IMG/VR virus record: IMGVR_UViG_3300030943_001532 | Coordinates: 1-28,933 of that record | Length of the DNA: 28,933 nucleotides | Direction: 5' to 3' (one strand) | From: a virus | Part shown: positions 17,701 to 22,310 of the stretch, piece by piece | Layout of the letters: each line of letters begins with the position of its first letter | Numbering within the stretch: position 1 is the stretch's first letter | Translations under genes and position numbers: made by a program | Notes under the pieces: generated by a model | Seen by the model: the letters and a program-made list of their open reading frames with translations, nothing else | What the model was told of the DNA's origin: nothing | The model's database searches: none

Positions 17701-18008
17701 AATCCCAATACCACACCCGTTACGGATGCAATACCCATCGTAATCATACCAAAATACCGGTTGATACCATCTGCCATGCCACGCAACGACCATGAAGAGG
17801 TGATAGCCGCTATTTGTTGCTGGTGTTGTGCCATTACACCACGTAACTGCTGAATTGCCCGGGCATGGCGGATGTATTCGTCCGATCCGATTGTCATACG
17901 GGCCTGCTCGTTAATAAGACGTGTCATTTCGGCGCGGATGCTGCGAACGTCGTTACTGACTTGCTGACCATTTATGTAAAGCGTTATTCGCCTGTCGTAA
18001 CTTGCCAT
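14733..18008 (-). CDS. Phage tail tape-measure protein (TP901-like)
   Basis: 1091 residues; sets tail length and probably forms part of the DNA channel on infection. N-terminal helices (MTRLINEQARM), a hydrophobic segment near 86-107, then a TP901-type core at about 130-370 (TQSAQEIIDAFTKTG, NAIILANAAKTELQPAIEAL, INALGAGSKEGAGEIPYL, ISAPEIAGRTLKGVLLDL). Hydrophobic segments follow near 395-440 and 503-526, typical of tape measures. A Gly/Ser/Thr linker at about 690-710 leads to a Lys/Glu/Ala-rich coiled coil at about 715-830. The C-terminus holds ADGGYTRPGGKYEPAGIVHA GEYV-type sequence, a frequent tape-measure ending. Its size implies a long, siphovirus-like tail; no contractile-sheath gene is seen. 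Candidate late promoter directly upstream. Confidence 0.93.
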   Translation of the reverse strand: MASYDRRITLYINGQQVSNDVRSIRAEMTRLINEQARMTIGSDEYIRHARAIQQLRGVMAQHQQQIAAITSSWSLRGMADGINRYFGMITMGIASVTGVVLGFKNLVKTFNDFEERVGNLSALTGLAGASLDWLTQKAKDMSTATLEGGIRVTQSAQEIIDAFTKTGSARPELLKNKEALVDVTQNAIILANAAKTELQPAIEALTMVMNQYNVPASEARRIINALGAGSKEGAGEIPYLTQAIEKSGTVAKQAGIPLETLIATIETLAPRISAPEIAGRTLKGVLLDLQKGADDTNPAIVGMSAAFENLAKKNLSVTELLKLFGTENITTAQILMTNIGELKNYEKAVTGTNVAMEQAAINTANNNARLAQAKNRINIISIELGQKLTPALTLATGWFGKMLSITLVMVNFFQKYGSTIVVATSAIIGYTVAVKLSAMWTERHNAGSVISLALQKVRVIWHNTERAAMLLMAAAQALLTGNVTRAAQAWRLFNSIVKVSPIGLLVGAIMAIGTALYFYSQKLSEAQIAQKALDDVNQKASQSIIDERVEMEQLLRVAQNELLTKATRQAAIEKLNQLSPQYLGGLTLETINTDAATAATKKYIDALEHKARIEAATENIKEAQKEIGKLKAGEGGDPGMFRQAWNFVKSPTMFAAANAASKSKNTSERIKELEIQIEKYQGMLDQEVASGNSAGASSTGGTGGGGTDTETKAEKKAREKAERDAAKTEKLAAKTANEELQGAYNDRLTIIKKSYYDEQITKEEYQVKMQIAELAYLETQKALLIQQGKDTSDIELQIIESKIKIREEGQKVIDEMATADDGKIKISIDDTIAMVDDSIAQLKEIQKKEADINESRARSYLDLAASVGDSFADTLMGQEQDFGQFLRNTIVMALDALEKILILQIAQTTITDIGTKGFWGIATAMAKIVLMKAAFGTAKALILGGDKGKADGGYTRPGGKYEPAGIVHAGEYVIPQEGVNNPRLQPYIDIFEQARRNKTLSSLDLRTGVASMTKPGGYADGGYATSPNYQSSVEGGGSTSVQVLQDPELTALIKDLKQMLKSGITAKINKYGHNGIEESLEDISKFNALTK

Positions 18009-18023
18009 TTTGTTTGTTTTTGG

Positions 18024-18059
18024 CTAAGGTACGGGGAGGCATGGGGGCGGGAAAGGACA
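18024..18059 (-). promoter_or_regulatory. Candidate late promoter of the tape-measure block (TGTCCTTT-N20-TACCTTAG)
   Basis: TGTCCTTT (18052-18059) and TACCTTAG (18024-18031) are separated by exactly 20 nt on the minus strand; the -7 box ends 16 nt from the start codon. Spacing to the box and to the start codon are the same as at 26806-26841. Confidence 0.5.
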
Positions 18060-18060
18060 G

Positions 18061-18126
18061 TTTTGAGAGGGGGTGAGGGTGAGAAGGGGTGAGGGGGAGA
18101 AAGGGAGAGAGGGAGAGGGGGTGAGG
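18061..18126. repeat. G-rich polypurine repeat upstream of the tape measure
   Basis: Purine-only run of GGGTGAGGG, GAGAAGGGG and GAGAGAGGGAGAGGGG units. It joins the candidate promoter directly, as at 12121-12172, through TTTTGAGAG. Confidence 0.7.
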
Positions 18127-18154
18127 GTAGAGACGCACGGCCGTGCGTCTCTAC
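18127..18154. repeat. Perfect 28-bp palindrome (GTAGAGACGCACGG + its complement)
   Basis: Each arm is GTAGAGACGCACGG, with no spacer, so the site can form a long hairpin on either strand. Lies between the stop of the gene at 18172 and the G-rich tract. No T-run follows, so a terminator role is doubtful. It looks like a dispersed bacterial repeat rather than a phage-specific site. Confidence 0.8.
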
Positions 18155-18171
18155 AAATCGCACCCGGGGTT

Positions 18172-18426
18172 TTATTTGATTTTCAATAACCACACATACC
18201 CGGAACCATTATAATGCAGTTTGAAACCGTTCGTTTCCATCAGCGCGTTGATTTCGAAGGGGAAAATGGAATCCTGGATCGGGTCCATCTCGTCAATCAA
18301 CTCAAGGGTTGATTTTGTATCGTCGGCATCGGCGGGTGTGGAGCATGGTTCGTAAAAAGCAATGAGGGCTTCGATCAGTTTTGCGGCGATAGGCGTGGTT
18401 TGGGGTTGTTCTGTGTTTGTTTCCAT
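18172..18426 (-). CDS. Small unknown acidic protein before the tape measure
   Basis: 84 residues. Low-complexity N-terminus (METNTEQPQTTPIAAK), an acidic middle (DDTKSTLELIDEMDPIQDSI) and a C-terminal segment LMETNGFKLHYNGSGYVWLLK that looks like a small folded beta unit. No recognised family. It is the gene immediately 5' of the tape measure, where many siphophages have tail-assembly chaperones, but its sequence gives no support for a frameshifted chaperone pair and a 163-nt repeat-filled gap separates it from the tape measure. It more likely belongs to the regulatory island. Confidence 0.55.
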   Translation of the reverse strand: METNTEQPQTTPIAAKLIEALIAFYEPCSTPADADDTKSTLELIDEMDPIQDSIFPFEINALMETNGFKLHYNGSGYVWLLKIK

Positions 18427-18453
18427 GTTAAGGCGATTTTAAGGACCCGGCAG

Positions 18454-18598
18454 CGGGTCGCCAAACCATACATCCAGTTACACAAAGTAAGCAAGAAGTT
18501 GCTGCCGGGTAAGGCCTTAACTTATGCATTTGTGCAACTGAACTGAAATATATGGTTTGGCGACCCAAAAGTAATAAAAAATATGGTTTGGCGACCCG
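18454..18598. repeat. Three-copy GGGTCGCCAAACCATA element with long imperfect inverted repeat
   Basis: One copy reads GGGTCGCCAAACCATA (18455-18470) and two read its complement (18551-18566 and 18582-18597), the latter 31 bp apart. Between the outer copies lie further complementary arms: CAGTT-CACAAAG-AAG against CTT-TTTGTG-AACTG, and ACCCGGCAGC (18445-18454) against GCTGCCGGGT (18501-18510), plus the palindrome TAAGGCCTTA. Could be a structured leader, a MITE-like remnant or a protein-binding site for the HTH product encoded just upstream. Confidence 0.7.
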
Positions 18599-18612
18599 TG
18601 TGTTTTTAGAAA

Positions 18613-18891
18613 TTATTTTTTGTCACTGTATTTTTTCATTGCCACCATCACTTCATGTGGATTGAAAAAGCATTTGCGAGCAACCTGTATATAAGGGATA
18701 ATACCTTCGTTTTTGTACCGCTGCGCGGTGGCTATACTCACATGCAAAAAATCGGAAAGTTCGCGGATGGAGTGAATCATTCGCGGTTCTGGATCTGGTG
18801 TCTCAATAGTTTTTATTCCATTTAGTCCTTCGATTACCGCTTGCCGAACGACTTCGGCGAGTTTGTTTTCGTCAATTTGAATTGTCAACAT
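18613..18891 (-). CDS. HTH DNA-binding protein (excisionase/DUF3853-like)
   Basis: 92 residues. The N-terminus (MLTIQIDENKLAEVVRQAV) is helical; residues 39-85 read as a winged-helix MerR/excisionase-type HTH: IRELSDFLHVSIATAQRYKN is the helix-turn-helix and EGIIPYIQVARKCFFNPHEV the wing. This is the common arrangement in small Bacteroidota proteins that act as excisionases or regulators on mobile elements. It is 14 nt downstream of the 85-residue gene and is followed by the GGGTCGCCAAACC repeats, which could be its binding sites. No integrase is in the window, so excision cannot be argued from context; a transcriptional role in the switch is equally possible. Confidence 0.65.
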   Translation of the reverse strand: MLTIQIDENKLAEVVRQAVIEGLNGIKTIETPDPEPRMIHSIRELSDFLHVSIATAQRYKNEGIIPYIQVARKCFFNPHEVMVAMKKYSDKK

Positions 18892-18905
18892 GGCTTAATA
18901 TTTAA

Positions 18906-19163
18906 TTATGGTTTTTTGATTTTTTTGAGATAACCACGCAAAGCGCTAAGTGCCCTGCTAATTTCAATGGCATTTTTGAATTCAACCTTTTGGGTATCAT
19001 CCATCGTGTCGTTGATGTAGCAAATAGCGTCGGCCAATACTTCCAAATTGCATTCTAAAAAATCGTTATTTGCATTCTGAAATCCTTTGAGTGTGTTGAT
19101 TGCGTCTTCGGTTAAAACAACACCTTCGATAATCATTGCTGGTTTTGTTTCTGAATTTTTCAT
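18906..19163 (-). CDS. Small phage protein, paralogue of the gene at 12236-12493
   Basis: 85 residues, unrecognised. It shares with its paralogue the EGVVLTEDAINTL-like opening, FQNANNDF, an EVLADAICYI helix and an ALRGYLKKI ending. Probably all-helical. It lies between the antirepressor-like gene (51 nt upstream) and the HTH gene (14 nt downstream), so it is likely co-transcribed with the switch. A protein partner of a regulator is one possibility; nothing in the sequence shows binding or catalytic residues. Confidence 0.6.
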   Translation of the reverse strand: MKNSETKPAMIIEGVVLTEDAINTLKGFQNANNDFLECNLEVLADAICYINDTMDDTQKVEFKNAIEISRALSALRGYLKKIKKP

Positions 19164-19208
19164 AACTTTGTACTGTTTTTGAATTTATAATCTGAATTTT
19201 TAAACTTG

Positions 19209-19237
19209 CCCCGGTTAGCGTTCTAGCGCTACCGGGG
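19209..19237. terminator. Strong hairpin over the 3' end of the antirepressor-like gene
   Basis: CCCCGGTTAGCG pairs with CGCTACCGGGG (one bulged base) around a 6-nt loop. It spans the last codons and stop of the gene at 19215. On the plus strand it is followed by GTTTTTG; on the minus strand only by a weak T-stretch, so it may attenuate rather than stop leftward transcription. Confidence 0.5.
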
Positions 19238-20009
19238 TTTTTGATTTATATAGATCAACCAGTTTAAGGTTGATTTTTTCAATTTCTGCCTCACGCTCTT
19301 TGGTTCGAAGTTTCAATAGCTCTTTTTTGTAACCTTCTGGCATTGGGTTTTCTTCTGGTTGGCTCGCTTTACGCTGATAAAGAAGCAGGCATTTATACTT
19401 ACTAATAGCAGACTGGTAGTTCTTTTTTAGGCGCAACAGATCGGTAATATCGTTTGGTAATTCGGATGCGATTGCTTTTAGCCCATCGGCAACTTCGGGC
19501 ATACGTTTTTCTTCAGTAAGGGTTGGTTTAATTTGTGCCCATTCGGTTGGTTCATAACTCAAACACAAATCGCGGTGACGTTTCTGCTCTGCAATATATT
19601 CCATTACCTGGTCTCTAATGCTTAATGCACTGTTGATATTTAGTGCATATGTGCGAATGTCTTCGAGTTGCGAAATTTTTGACTCGTTTCCATTGTACAG
19701 GTAATTGAATATCGCAACCTGGTATTCAATAAATAATTTCTGCAAATGAGGGTGCACAATCTCGGCATTTATTATCTGTATCCACCGAATAAAACCCCTC
19801 CTACCCACACATAACCTTAATCTTTTGTCGCCAAAAGCTAACTCGTGGTACTTTTTTGTACCCTCACTTTGCAAAATTGGATCTTCTAAAAATCTTCTTT
19901 TTTGACTTTTAAAATTAATTCCGAAAAATTTACATACCGGTTCAACAAAAATACTTCCATCATCATTGATAATAAGTGTTCTTAATGCGCTTTCTATACT
20001 TTTTTCCAT
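19215..20009 (-). CDS. P22-type antirepressor N-terminal-domain protein
   Basis: 264 residues. Residues 15-108 fit the P22_AR_N pattern: IFVEPVCKFFGINFKSQKRR, then DPILQSEG, LRLCVGRRGFIRWIQII, and HPHLQKLFIEYQVAIFNYLY; the Q-x-R-R, DPIL, LC-RGF-RWI and YQ-x-x-x-F anchors are all there. Residues 120-264 are helical with two Lys/Glu-rich stretches, the last (KKELLKLRTKEREAEIEKIN) coiled-coil-like. Antirepressors bind and inactivate phage repressors to trigger lytic growth. It is divergent from the RHH gene at 20189 across a 179-nt region full of operator-like repeats, as P22 ant is from mnt. Transcription probably starts at the box at 20038-20045. It could instead be a BRO-like DNA-binding protein; target repressor unknown, possibly the HTH protein at 26936. 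Confidence 0.7.
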   Translation of the reverse strand: MEKSIESALRTLIINDDGSIFVEPVCKFFGINFKSQKRRFLEDPILQSEGTKKYHELAFGDKRLRLCVGRRGFIRWIQIINAEIVHPHLQKLFIEYQVAIFNYLYNGNESKISQLEDIRTYALNINSALSIRDQVMEYIAEQKRHRDLCLSYEPTEWAQIKPTLTEEKRMPEVADGLKAIASELPNDITDLLRLKKNYQSAISKYKCLLLYQRKASQPEENPMPEGYKKELLKLRTKEREAEIEKINLKLVDLYKSKTPVALER

Positions 20010-20037
20010 AATCTAAATGAATAAATAAATTACAGTA

Positions 20038-20045
20038 CAAATATA
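20038..20045 (-). promoter_or_regulatory. -7 box (TATATTTG) of the antirepressor-like gene
   Basis: Exact match to TAnnTTTG on the minus strand, 28 nt from the start codon. The region where a -33 box belongs is covered by the inverted repeat 20048-20080; the -33 match itself is weak. Confidence 0.55.
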
Positions 20046-20047
20046 CA

Positions 20048-20080
20048 ATAGTATTTCTAATAATGTCTAAGAAATACTAT
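20048..20080. promoter_or_regulatory. 33-bp operator-like inverted repeat
   Basis: Arms ATAGTATTTCT and AGAAATACTAT are perfectly complementary over 11 bp with an 11-nt spacer. It lies directly upstream of the antirepressor -7 box, where a bound repressor would block RNA polymerase. A further half-site AGAAATACT is at 20166-20174. Confidence 0.7.
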
Positions 20081-20139
20081 TTATTTTTAAAAAATAACAA
20101 AGATTTTTTTTTATGCTTTTAGAATGTATTTTTTAGATG

Positions 20140-20147
20140 TATATTTG
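20140..20147 (+). promoter_or_regulatory. -7 box (TATATTTG) of the RHH gene
   Basis: Exact TAnnTTTG match on the plus strand, 41 nt before the start codon. The first AATACT repeat begins 2 nt after it, over the expected transcription start. Confidence 0.55.
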
Positions 20148-20148
20148 T

Positions 20149-20174
20149 AATACTTTATAATACTCAGAAATACT
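20149..20174. promoter_or_regulatory. Three AATACT direct repeats at 10-bp spacing
   Basis: AATACT begins at 20149, 20159 and 20169, one helical turn apart, so all face the same side of the DNA. RHH proteins of the Arc/CopG type bind such tandem subsites. They overlap the RHH transcript start, consistent with autoregulation. Confidence 0.65.
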
Positions 20175-20188
20175 TTTAAATATCAAAT

Positions 20189-20356
20189 ATGGTAAAAGAA
20201 GCAACAAGCCTAAAACTTGATAAGCATGTGATGGACAGGCTTAGACAAGAGGCAAAAAAACAAAATCGATCCATCAATAATTATATGGAGACTGTTCTGA
20301 TTCAATATTTTGAGAAAATGGATCAAAAACAAGAAACAGAAAACCCTGGTGAATAA
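20189..20356 (+). CDS. Ribbon-helix-helix (Arc/Mnt-type) DNA-binding protein
   Basis: 55 residues, the only supported plus-strand gene. It reads MVKEATSLKLDKHVMDRLRQ EAKK... with the RHH layout: a short beta strand (EATSLKLDK) that would insert in the major groove, helix A (KHVMDRLRQEAKKQ), the turn NRSINN, and helix B (NYMETVLIQYFEKM); then a charged tail. Length matches Arc (53 residues). It is divergent from the antirepressor-like gene and convergent with the small membrane gene at 20372. Operator-like repeats fill the promoter region. The stop codon lies inside the loop of its own terminator hairpin. Most likely the repressor of the antirepressor gene and of itself. An antitoxin role is the main alternative, but no toxin lies next to it in the same direction. 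Confidence 0.8.
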   Translation: MVKEATSLKLDKHVMDRLRQEAKKQNRSINNYMETVLIQYFEKMDQKQETENPGE

Positions 20357-20368
20357 CCAGGGTTTTCT
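20338..20368. terminator. Bidirectional intrinsic terminator between convergent genes
   Basis: Perfect 12-bp arms (AGAAAACCCTGG / CCAGGGTTTTCT) with a 7-nt loop. T-rich on both sides, so it can stop both the RHH transcript and the leftward membrane-gene transcript ending at 20372. Confidence 0.8.
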
Positions 20369-20371
20369 GTT

Positions 20372-20485
20372 TTAAATAAGATTAAAGTATTTGAGCAAGG
20401 CAAATATTATCAGAAATATTGTGCCAACTACAATATTTGTAAGTATCCTGCGCTTAAAGCGTTTTTGCCAATTGTGTTGGTACAT
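20372..20485 (-). CDS. 37-residue single-pass membrane peptide
   Basis: Starts at ATG 20485, 5 nt after the stop of the lipoprotein-like gene, and ends at TAA 20372. The N-terminus is strongly basic (MYQHNWQKRFKRR), followed by one hydrophobic helix of about 20 residues (ILTNIVVGTIFLIIFALL) and a short KYFNLI tail; the positive-inside rule predicts the N-terminus in the cytoplasm. Tight coupling to the upstream gene and the well-formed basic-plus-hydrophobic design support a real gene rather than chance. Similar in build to small phage exclusion or regulatory membrane peptides and to type I toxin peptides; no family can be named. Easily missed by length-filtered gene callers. Confidence 0.6.
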   Translation of the reverse strand: MYQHNWQKRFKRRILTNIVVGTIFLIIFALLKYFNLI

Positions 20486-20490
20486 ATAAC

Positions 20491-21096
20491 TCAGTTTTTT
20501 GTGATTACTCTTATTAATCTATTTCTTACTGAATTAGCTGTTTGCATCGCATTACTACCCTCAAAAGAAAAAATAGTAGAGTGATTAAACCTTTCATTTG
20601 TCCATTGAATTGTTACAAAGGAAAGTTCATTTTTTTTCTTTTTTCTCCATGCTAAAGCAAAAATACCCACTAAAAATACTCTTCCAAGCGTTACTTTATT
20701 TTCTATTGTGGCTGCATCTTCTATTAAAATTTCTTTAATAGAAATCAAGGGTATTGAGCCCTTATAAACAGGATATAAACTTTTACTTGAATCTGCAATG
20801 ATTAAATCTTCATTCTTCTTATAAACCTTGCAATGTTGAATATTATTATCTATTGATGGATGTCCACCAACATATGCACCTACTTCAATAAAATTAGTAG
20901 AATCAATTCCTGCTTTTTTCATCCTTTCCTTATCCTTTTTATCTTTAGCGTTTCCACTAATAGTTAGATAAACAATGAGTAAGGTAAAAATGAGAAGGTA
21001 AAACCAAAATAGCCAAGTAGTATGGTAATCTCCTTGGGCATCTTCTTCACATGAATAAAGAAAAAATAGTAGAATAGTTGGAAGTAGTTTTTTCAT
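20491..21096 (-). CDS. Putative membrane lipoprotein with PH-like domain (moron, exclusion candidate)
   Basis: 201 residues. The N-terminus MKKLLPTILLFFLYSC ends in a lipobox-like LYSC with Cys16 followed by acidic residues. A transmembrane segment follows (WLFWFYLLIFTLLIVYLTI, about 28-46), then a basic stretch (KDKKDKERMKK). Residues 70-195 look like a small PH-type domain: LYPVYKGSIPLISIKEILIE, a hydrophobic turn KVTLGRVFLVGIFALAW, then FVTIQWTNERF and a final helix (NAMQTANSVRNRLIRVI). It has its own promoter-like box at 21123 and is fenced by hairpins, which marks it as a moron, a gene expressed from a prophage for the lysogen. P22 sieA, a membrane exclusion protein, sits at the comparable place. 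Function is inferred from build and position only. Confidence 0.6.
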   Translation of the reverse strand: MKKLLPTILLFFLYSCEEDAQGDYHTTWLFWFYLLIFTLLIVYLTISGNAKDKKDKERMKKAGIDSTNFIEVGAYVGGHPSIDNNIQHCKVYKKNEDLIIADSSKSLYPVYKGSIPLISIKEILIEDAATIENKVTLGRVFLVGIFALAWRKKKKNELSFVTIQWTNERFNHSTIFSFEGSNAMQTANSVRNRLIRVITKN

Positions 21097-21122
21097 AATA
21101 AATTTGGTTGATGATTTTACAC

Positions 21123-21130
21123 CAAATTTA
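21123..21130 (-). promoter_or_regulatory. -7 box (TAAATTTG) of the membrane-gene pair
   Basis: Exact TAnnTTTG match on the minus strand, 27 nt upstream of the start at 21096 and downstream of the hairpin at 21178-21211, so the pair can be expressed independently of the late genes. Confidence 0.5.
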
Positions 21131-21177
21131 CGAAAAAATAAATTGAAATAAAATACGTAAAAGTTACGACATATTAA

Positions 21178-21211
21178 AGCCCTTCGAGGGTCTTCGACCG
21201 CTCGAAGGGCT
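21178..21211 (-). terminator. Hairpin ending the head/neck block
   Basis: 11-bp perfect arms (AGCCCTTCGAG / CTCGAAGGGCT) around 12 nt, beginning 7 nt past the stop of the gene at 21218, followed by TTTAATA on the minus strand. Same element as 12196-12227 but inverted. Confidence 0.6.
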
Positions 21212-21217
21212 GCGCGA

Positions 21218-21742
21218 TTATCTTATTAACATGCGGGTGGCATTGACAGCGGCATCGGCATTAATTTCGGCAAGTTTATCGGCCAACTCGGGAAGTGATT
21301 GCTCAATAACCGGGTTAAACCATTCGAATGGAACCCGGACTTTGCCCTGGTTATTGCTGAATATTGAGTCTTCGCGCGCTGTGCGGACGACCATTCCGCC
21401 CTGCATTTCGTAACCACGGCCTACACCTTTGTGAACAAATACACCATGACGTTCGAACACAAACGATAAACCTGTGATTACGCCGTAGGTCAGGCGGGTA
21501 CGGGTACGAATGCTGTTTTCGAGTTTGCGTTCTGTACGTCCGGGACGTTGTATGGTGCCTTCTTTTCCATGCTGCAGCATCACAGCGGCTCCGCGCATGT
21601 AGCGTTGAACCATCGATGCCCAGTTGTTGACGGCGTCGTTTTGGTCTTTAATATTTGCTCCCGTTGATGATATTACAGGTGATGATCCGGAGCCGTTCAG
21701 CCCTGGTGCATAATTACCCGATGGATTATTTGCCTGATACAT
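21218..21742 (-). CDS. Neck/tail-completion candidate, unknown family
   Basis: 174 residues. The first 30 residues are Gly/Ser/Asn-rich and probably disordered (NNPSGNYAPGLNGSGSS). Residues 32-75 are helical, ending QRPGRTERKLENSIRTRTRL; then YGVITGLSFVFERHGVFVHKG and GVGRGYEMQGGMV suggest a compact beta domain. The C-terminus is helical (SLPELADKLAEINADAAVNA). The helix, KLENSIR, beta-sandwich layout recalls HK97 gp10-type tail-completion proteins, which also contain a LxxSI step, but the resemblance is weak. It is last of the neck block and 5 nt after its upstream partner. Confidence 0.5.
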   Translation of the reverse strand: MYQANNPSGNYAPGLNGSGSSPVISSTGANIKDQNDAVNNWASMVQRYMRGAAVMLQHGKEGTIQRPGRTERKLENSIRTRTRLTYGVITGLSFVFERHGVFVHKGVGRGYEMQGGMVVRTAREDSIFSNNQGKVRVPFEWFNPVIEQSLPELADKLAEINADAAVNATRMLIR

Positions 21743-21747
21743 AGTAG

Positions 21748-22263
21748 TTACGTTGGTATATCAACTTCGAGGTTCCATTTTAGCGGATCGACATCGGTTG
21801 TATAAGGTGAAACGATTGTATAGGTGCAGCGGATGCCATAATCCTGGCTAAAAGTGTTATTGATCAGGGCAATTTCTACCGTGTTCAGATCGAAATCGCG
21901 GACTGCCTTTGCCAACGGATTACGTTTGTCGTTCTTGATACGGGCAATCATGTCATCACAAATCGACTCCATATTGTCCCAGATTGTGTTCATGGCGTCA
22001 AAATCGCCTGCATCACTTAGGTGATCAATCAATATAAATGCGCCTGTACGCTCCTTCAGAACATTATCGCTCAACTGATCTTTTAGTTTATATCGGTATC
22101 CTTCCAATATCAATGCCGGGTAATTGATATCTTTCAGGTTTGTAAGTACTTCTTCCAGTTCCATGCGGTAGAAATGTTTCTCGTTTGCGCTGTGGCCTAT
22201 CGCATTGTGCTGCGCAGCCAGGGTGCGGAAATACTGTATTAAATCGGAGAACTTAGATTGCAT
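21748..22263 (-). CDS. Neck-position phage protein, unknown family
   Basis: 171 residues, mixed alpha/beta. Conserved-looking stretches are INYPALILEGYRYKLKDQLS and GAFILIDHLSDAGDFDAMN, then a helix DNMESICDDMIARIKNDK and a C-terminal strand pair (YGIRCTYTIVSPY, WNLEVDIP). This build, with an edge strand after a long helix, resembles tail-terminator-like folds, but I cannot name a family. It is between the 273-residue gene and the 174-residue gene; all three are in the usual interval between portal/connector and tape measure. Its upstream spacer contains the ATTCGT repeat. Confidence 0.5.
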   Translation of the reverse strand: MQSKFSDLIQYFRTLAAQHNAIGHSANEKHFYRMELEEVLTNLKDINYPALILEGYRYKLKDQLSDNVLKERTGAFILIDHLSDAGDFDAMNTIWDNMESICDDMIARIKNDKRNPLAKAVRDFDLNTVEIALINNTFSQDYGIRCTYTIVSPYTTDVDPLKWNLEVDIPT

Positions 22264-22285
22264 GATATTATATTTTAAAAAATTT

Positions 22286-22310
22286 CACGAATTAGAACGA
22301 ATTAGACGAA
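22286..22310. repeat. ACGAATTAGA-type spacer repeat
   Basis: CACGAATTAGAACGAATTAG with a further GACGAAT, filling the spacer between two neck genes. Related units lie at 24176-24204 and 24422-24437. Confidence 0.6.

Noticed and set aside
15997-17853. Plus-strand frames of 80-150 codons opposite the tape measure
   Set aside because: Ser/Ala/Cys-rich antisense shadows of helical coding sequence, without start context.
14733-18008. Contractile tail or injection-system reading
   Set aside because: No sheath, baseplate-wedge, spike or AAA+ ATPase gene is seen; a long tape measure with fibres fits a siphovirus-like tail.
18440-18600. Integron attC site or phage attachment site
   Set aside because: It lacks the paired core sites of attC and no integrase is present; repeats flank no core overlap that can be recognised.
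20189-20485. Toxin-antitoxin pair (RHH antitoxin with membrane peptide toxin)
   Set aside because: The two genes are convergent and separated by a bidirectional terminator, not a co-transcribed pair; the divergent antirepressor fits the RHH gene better.
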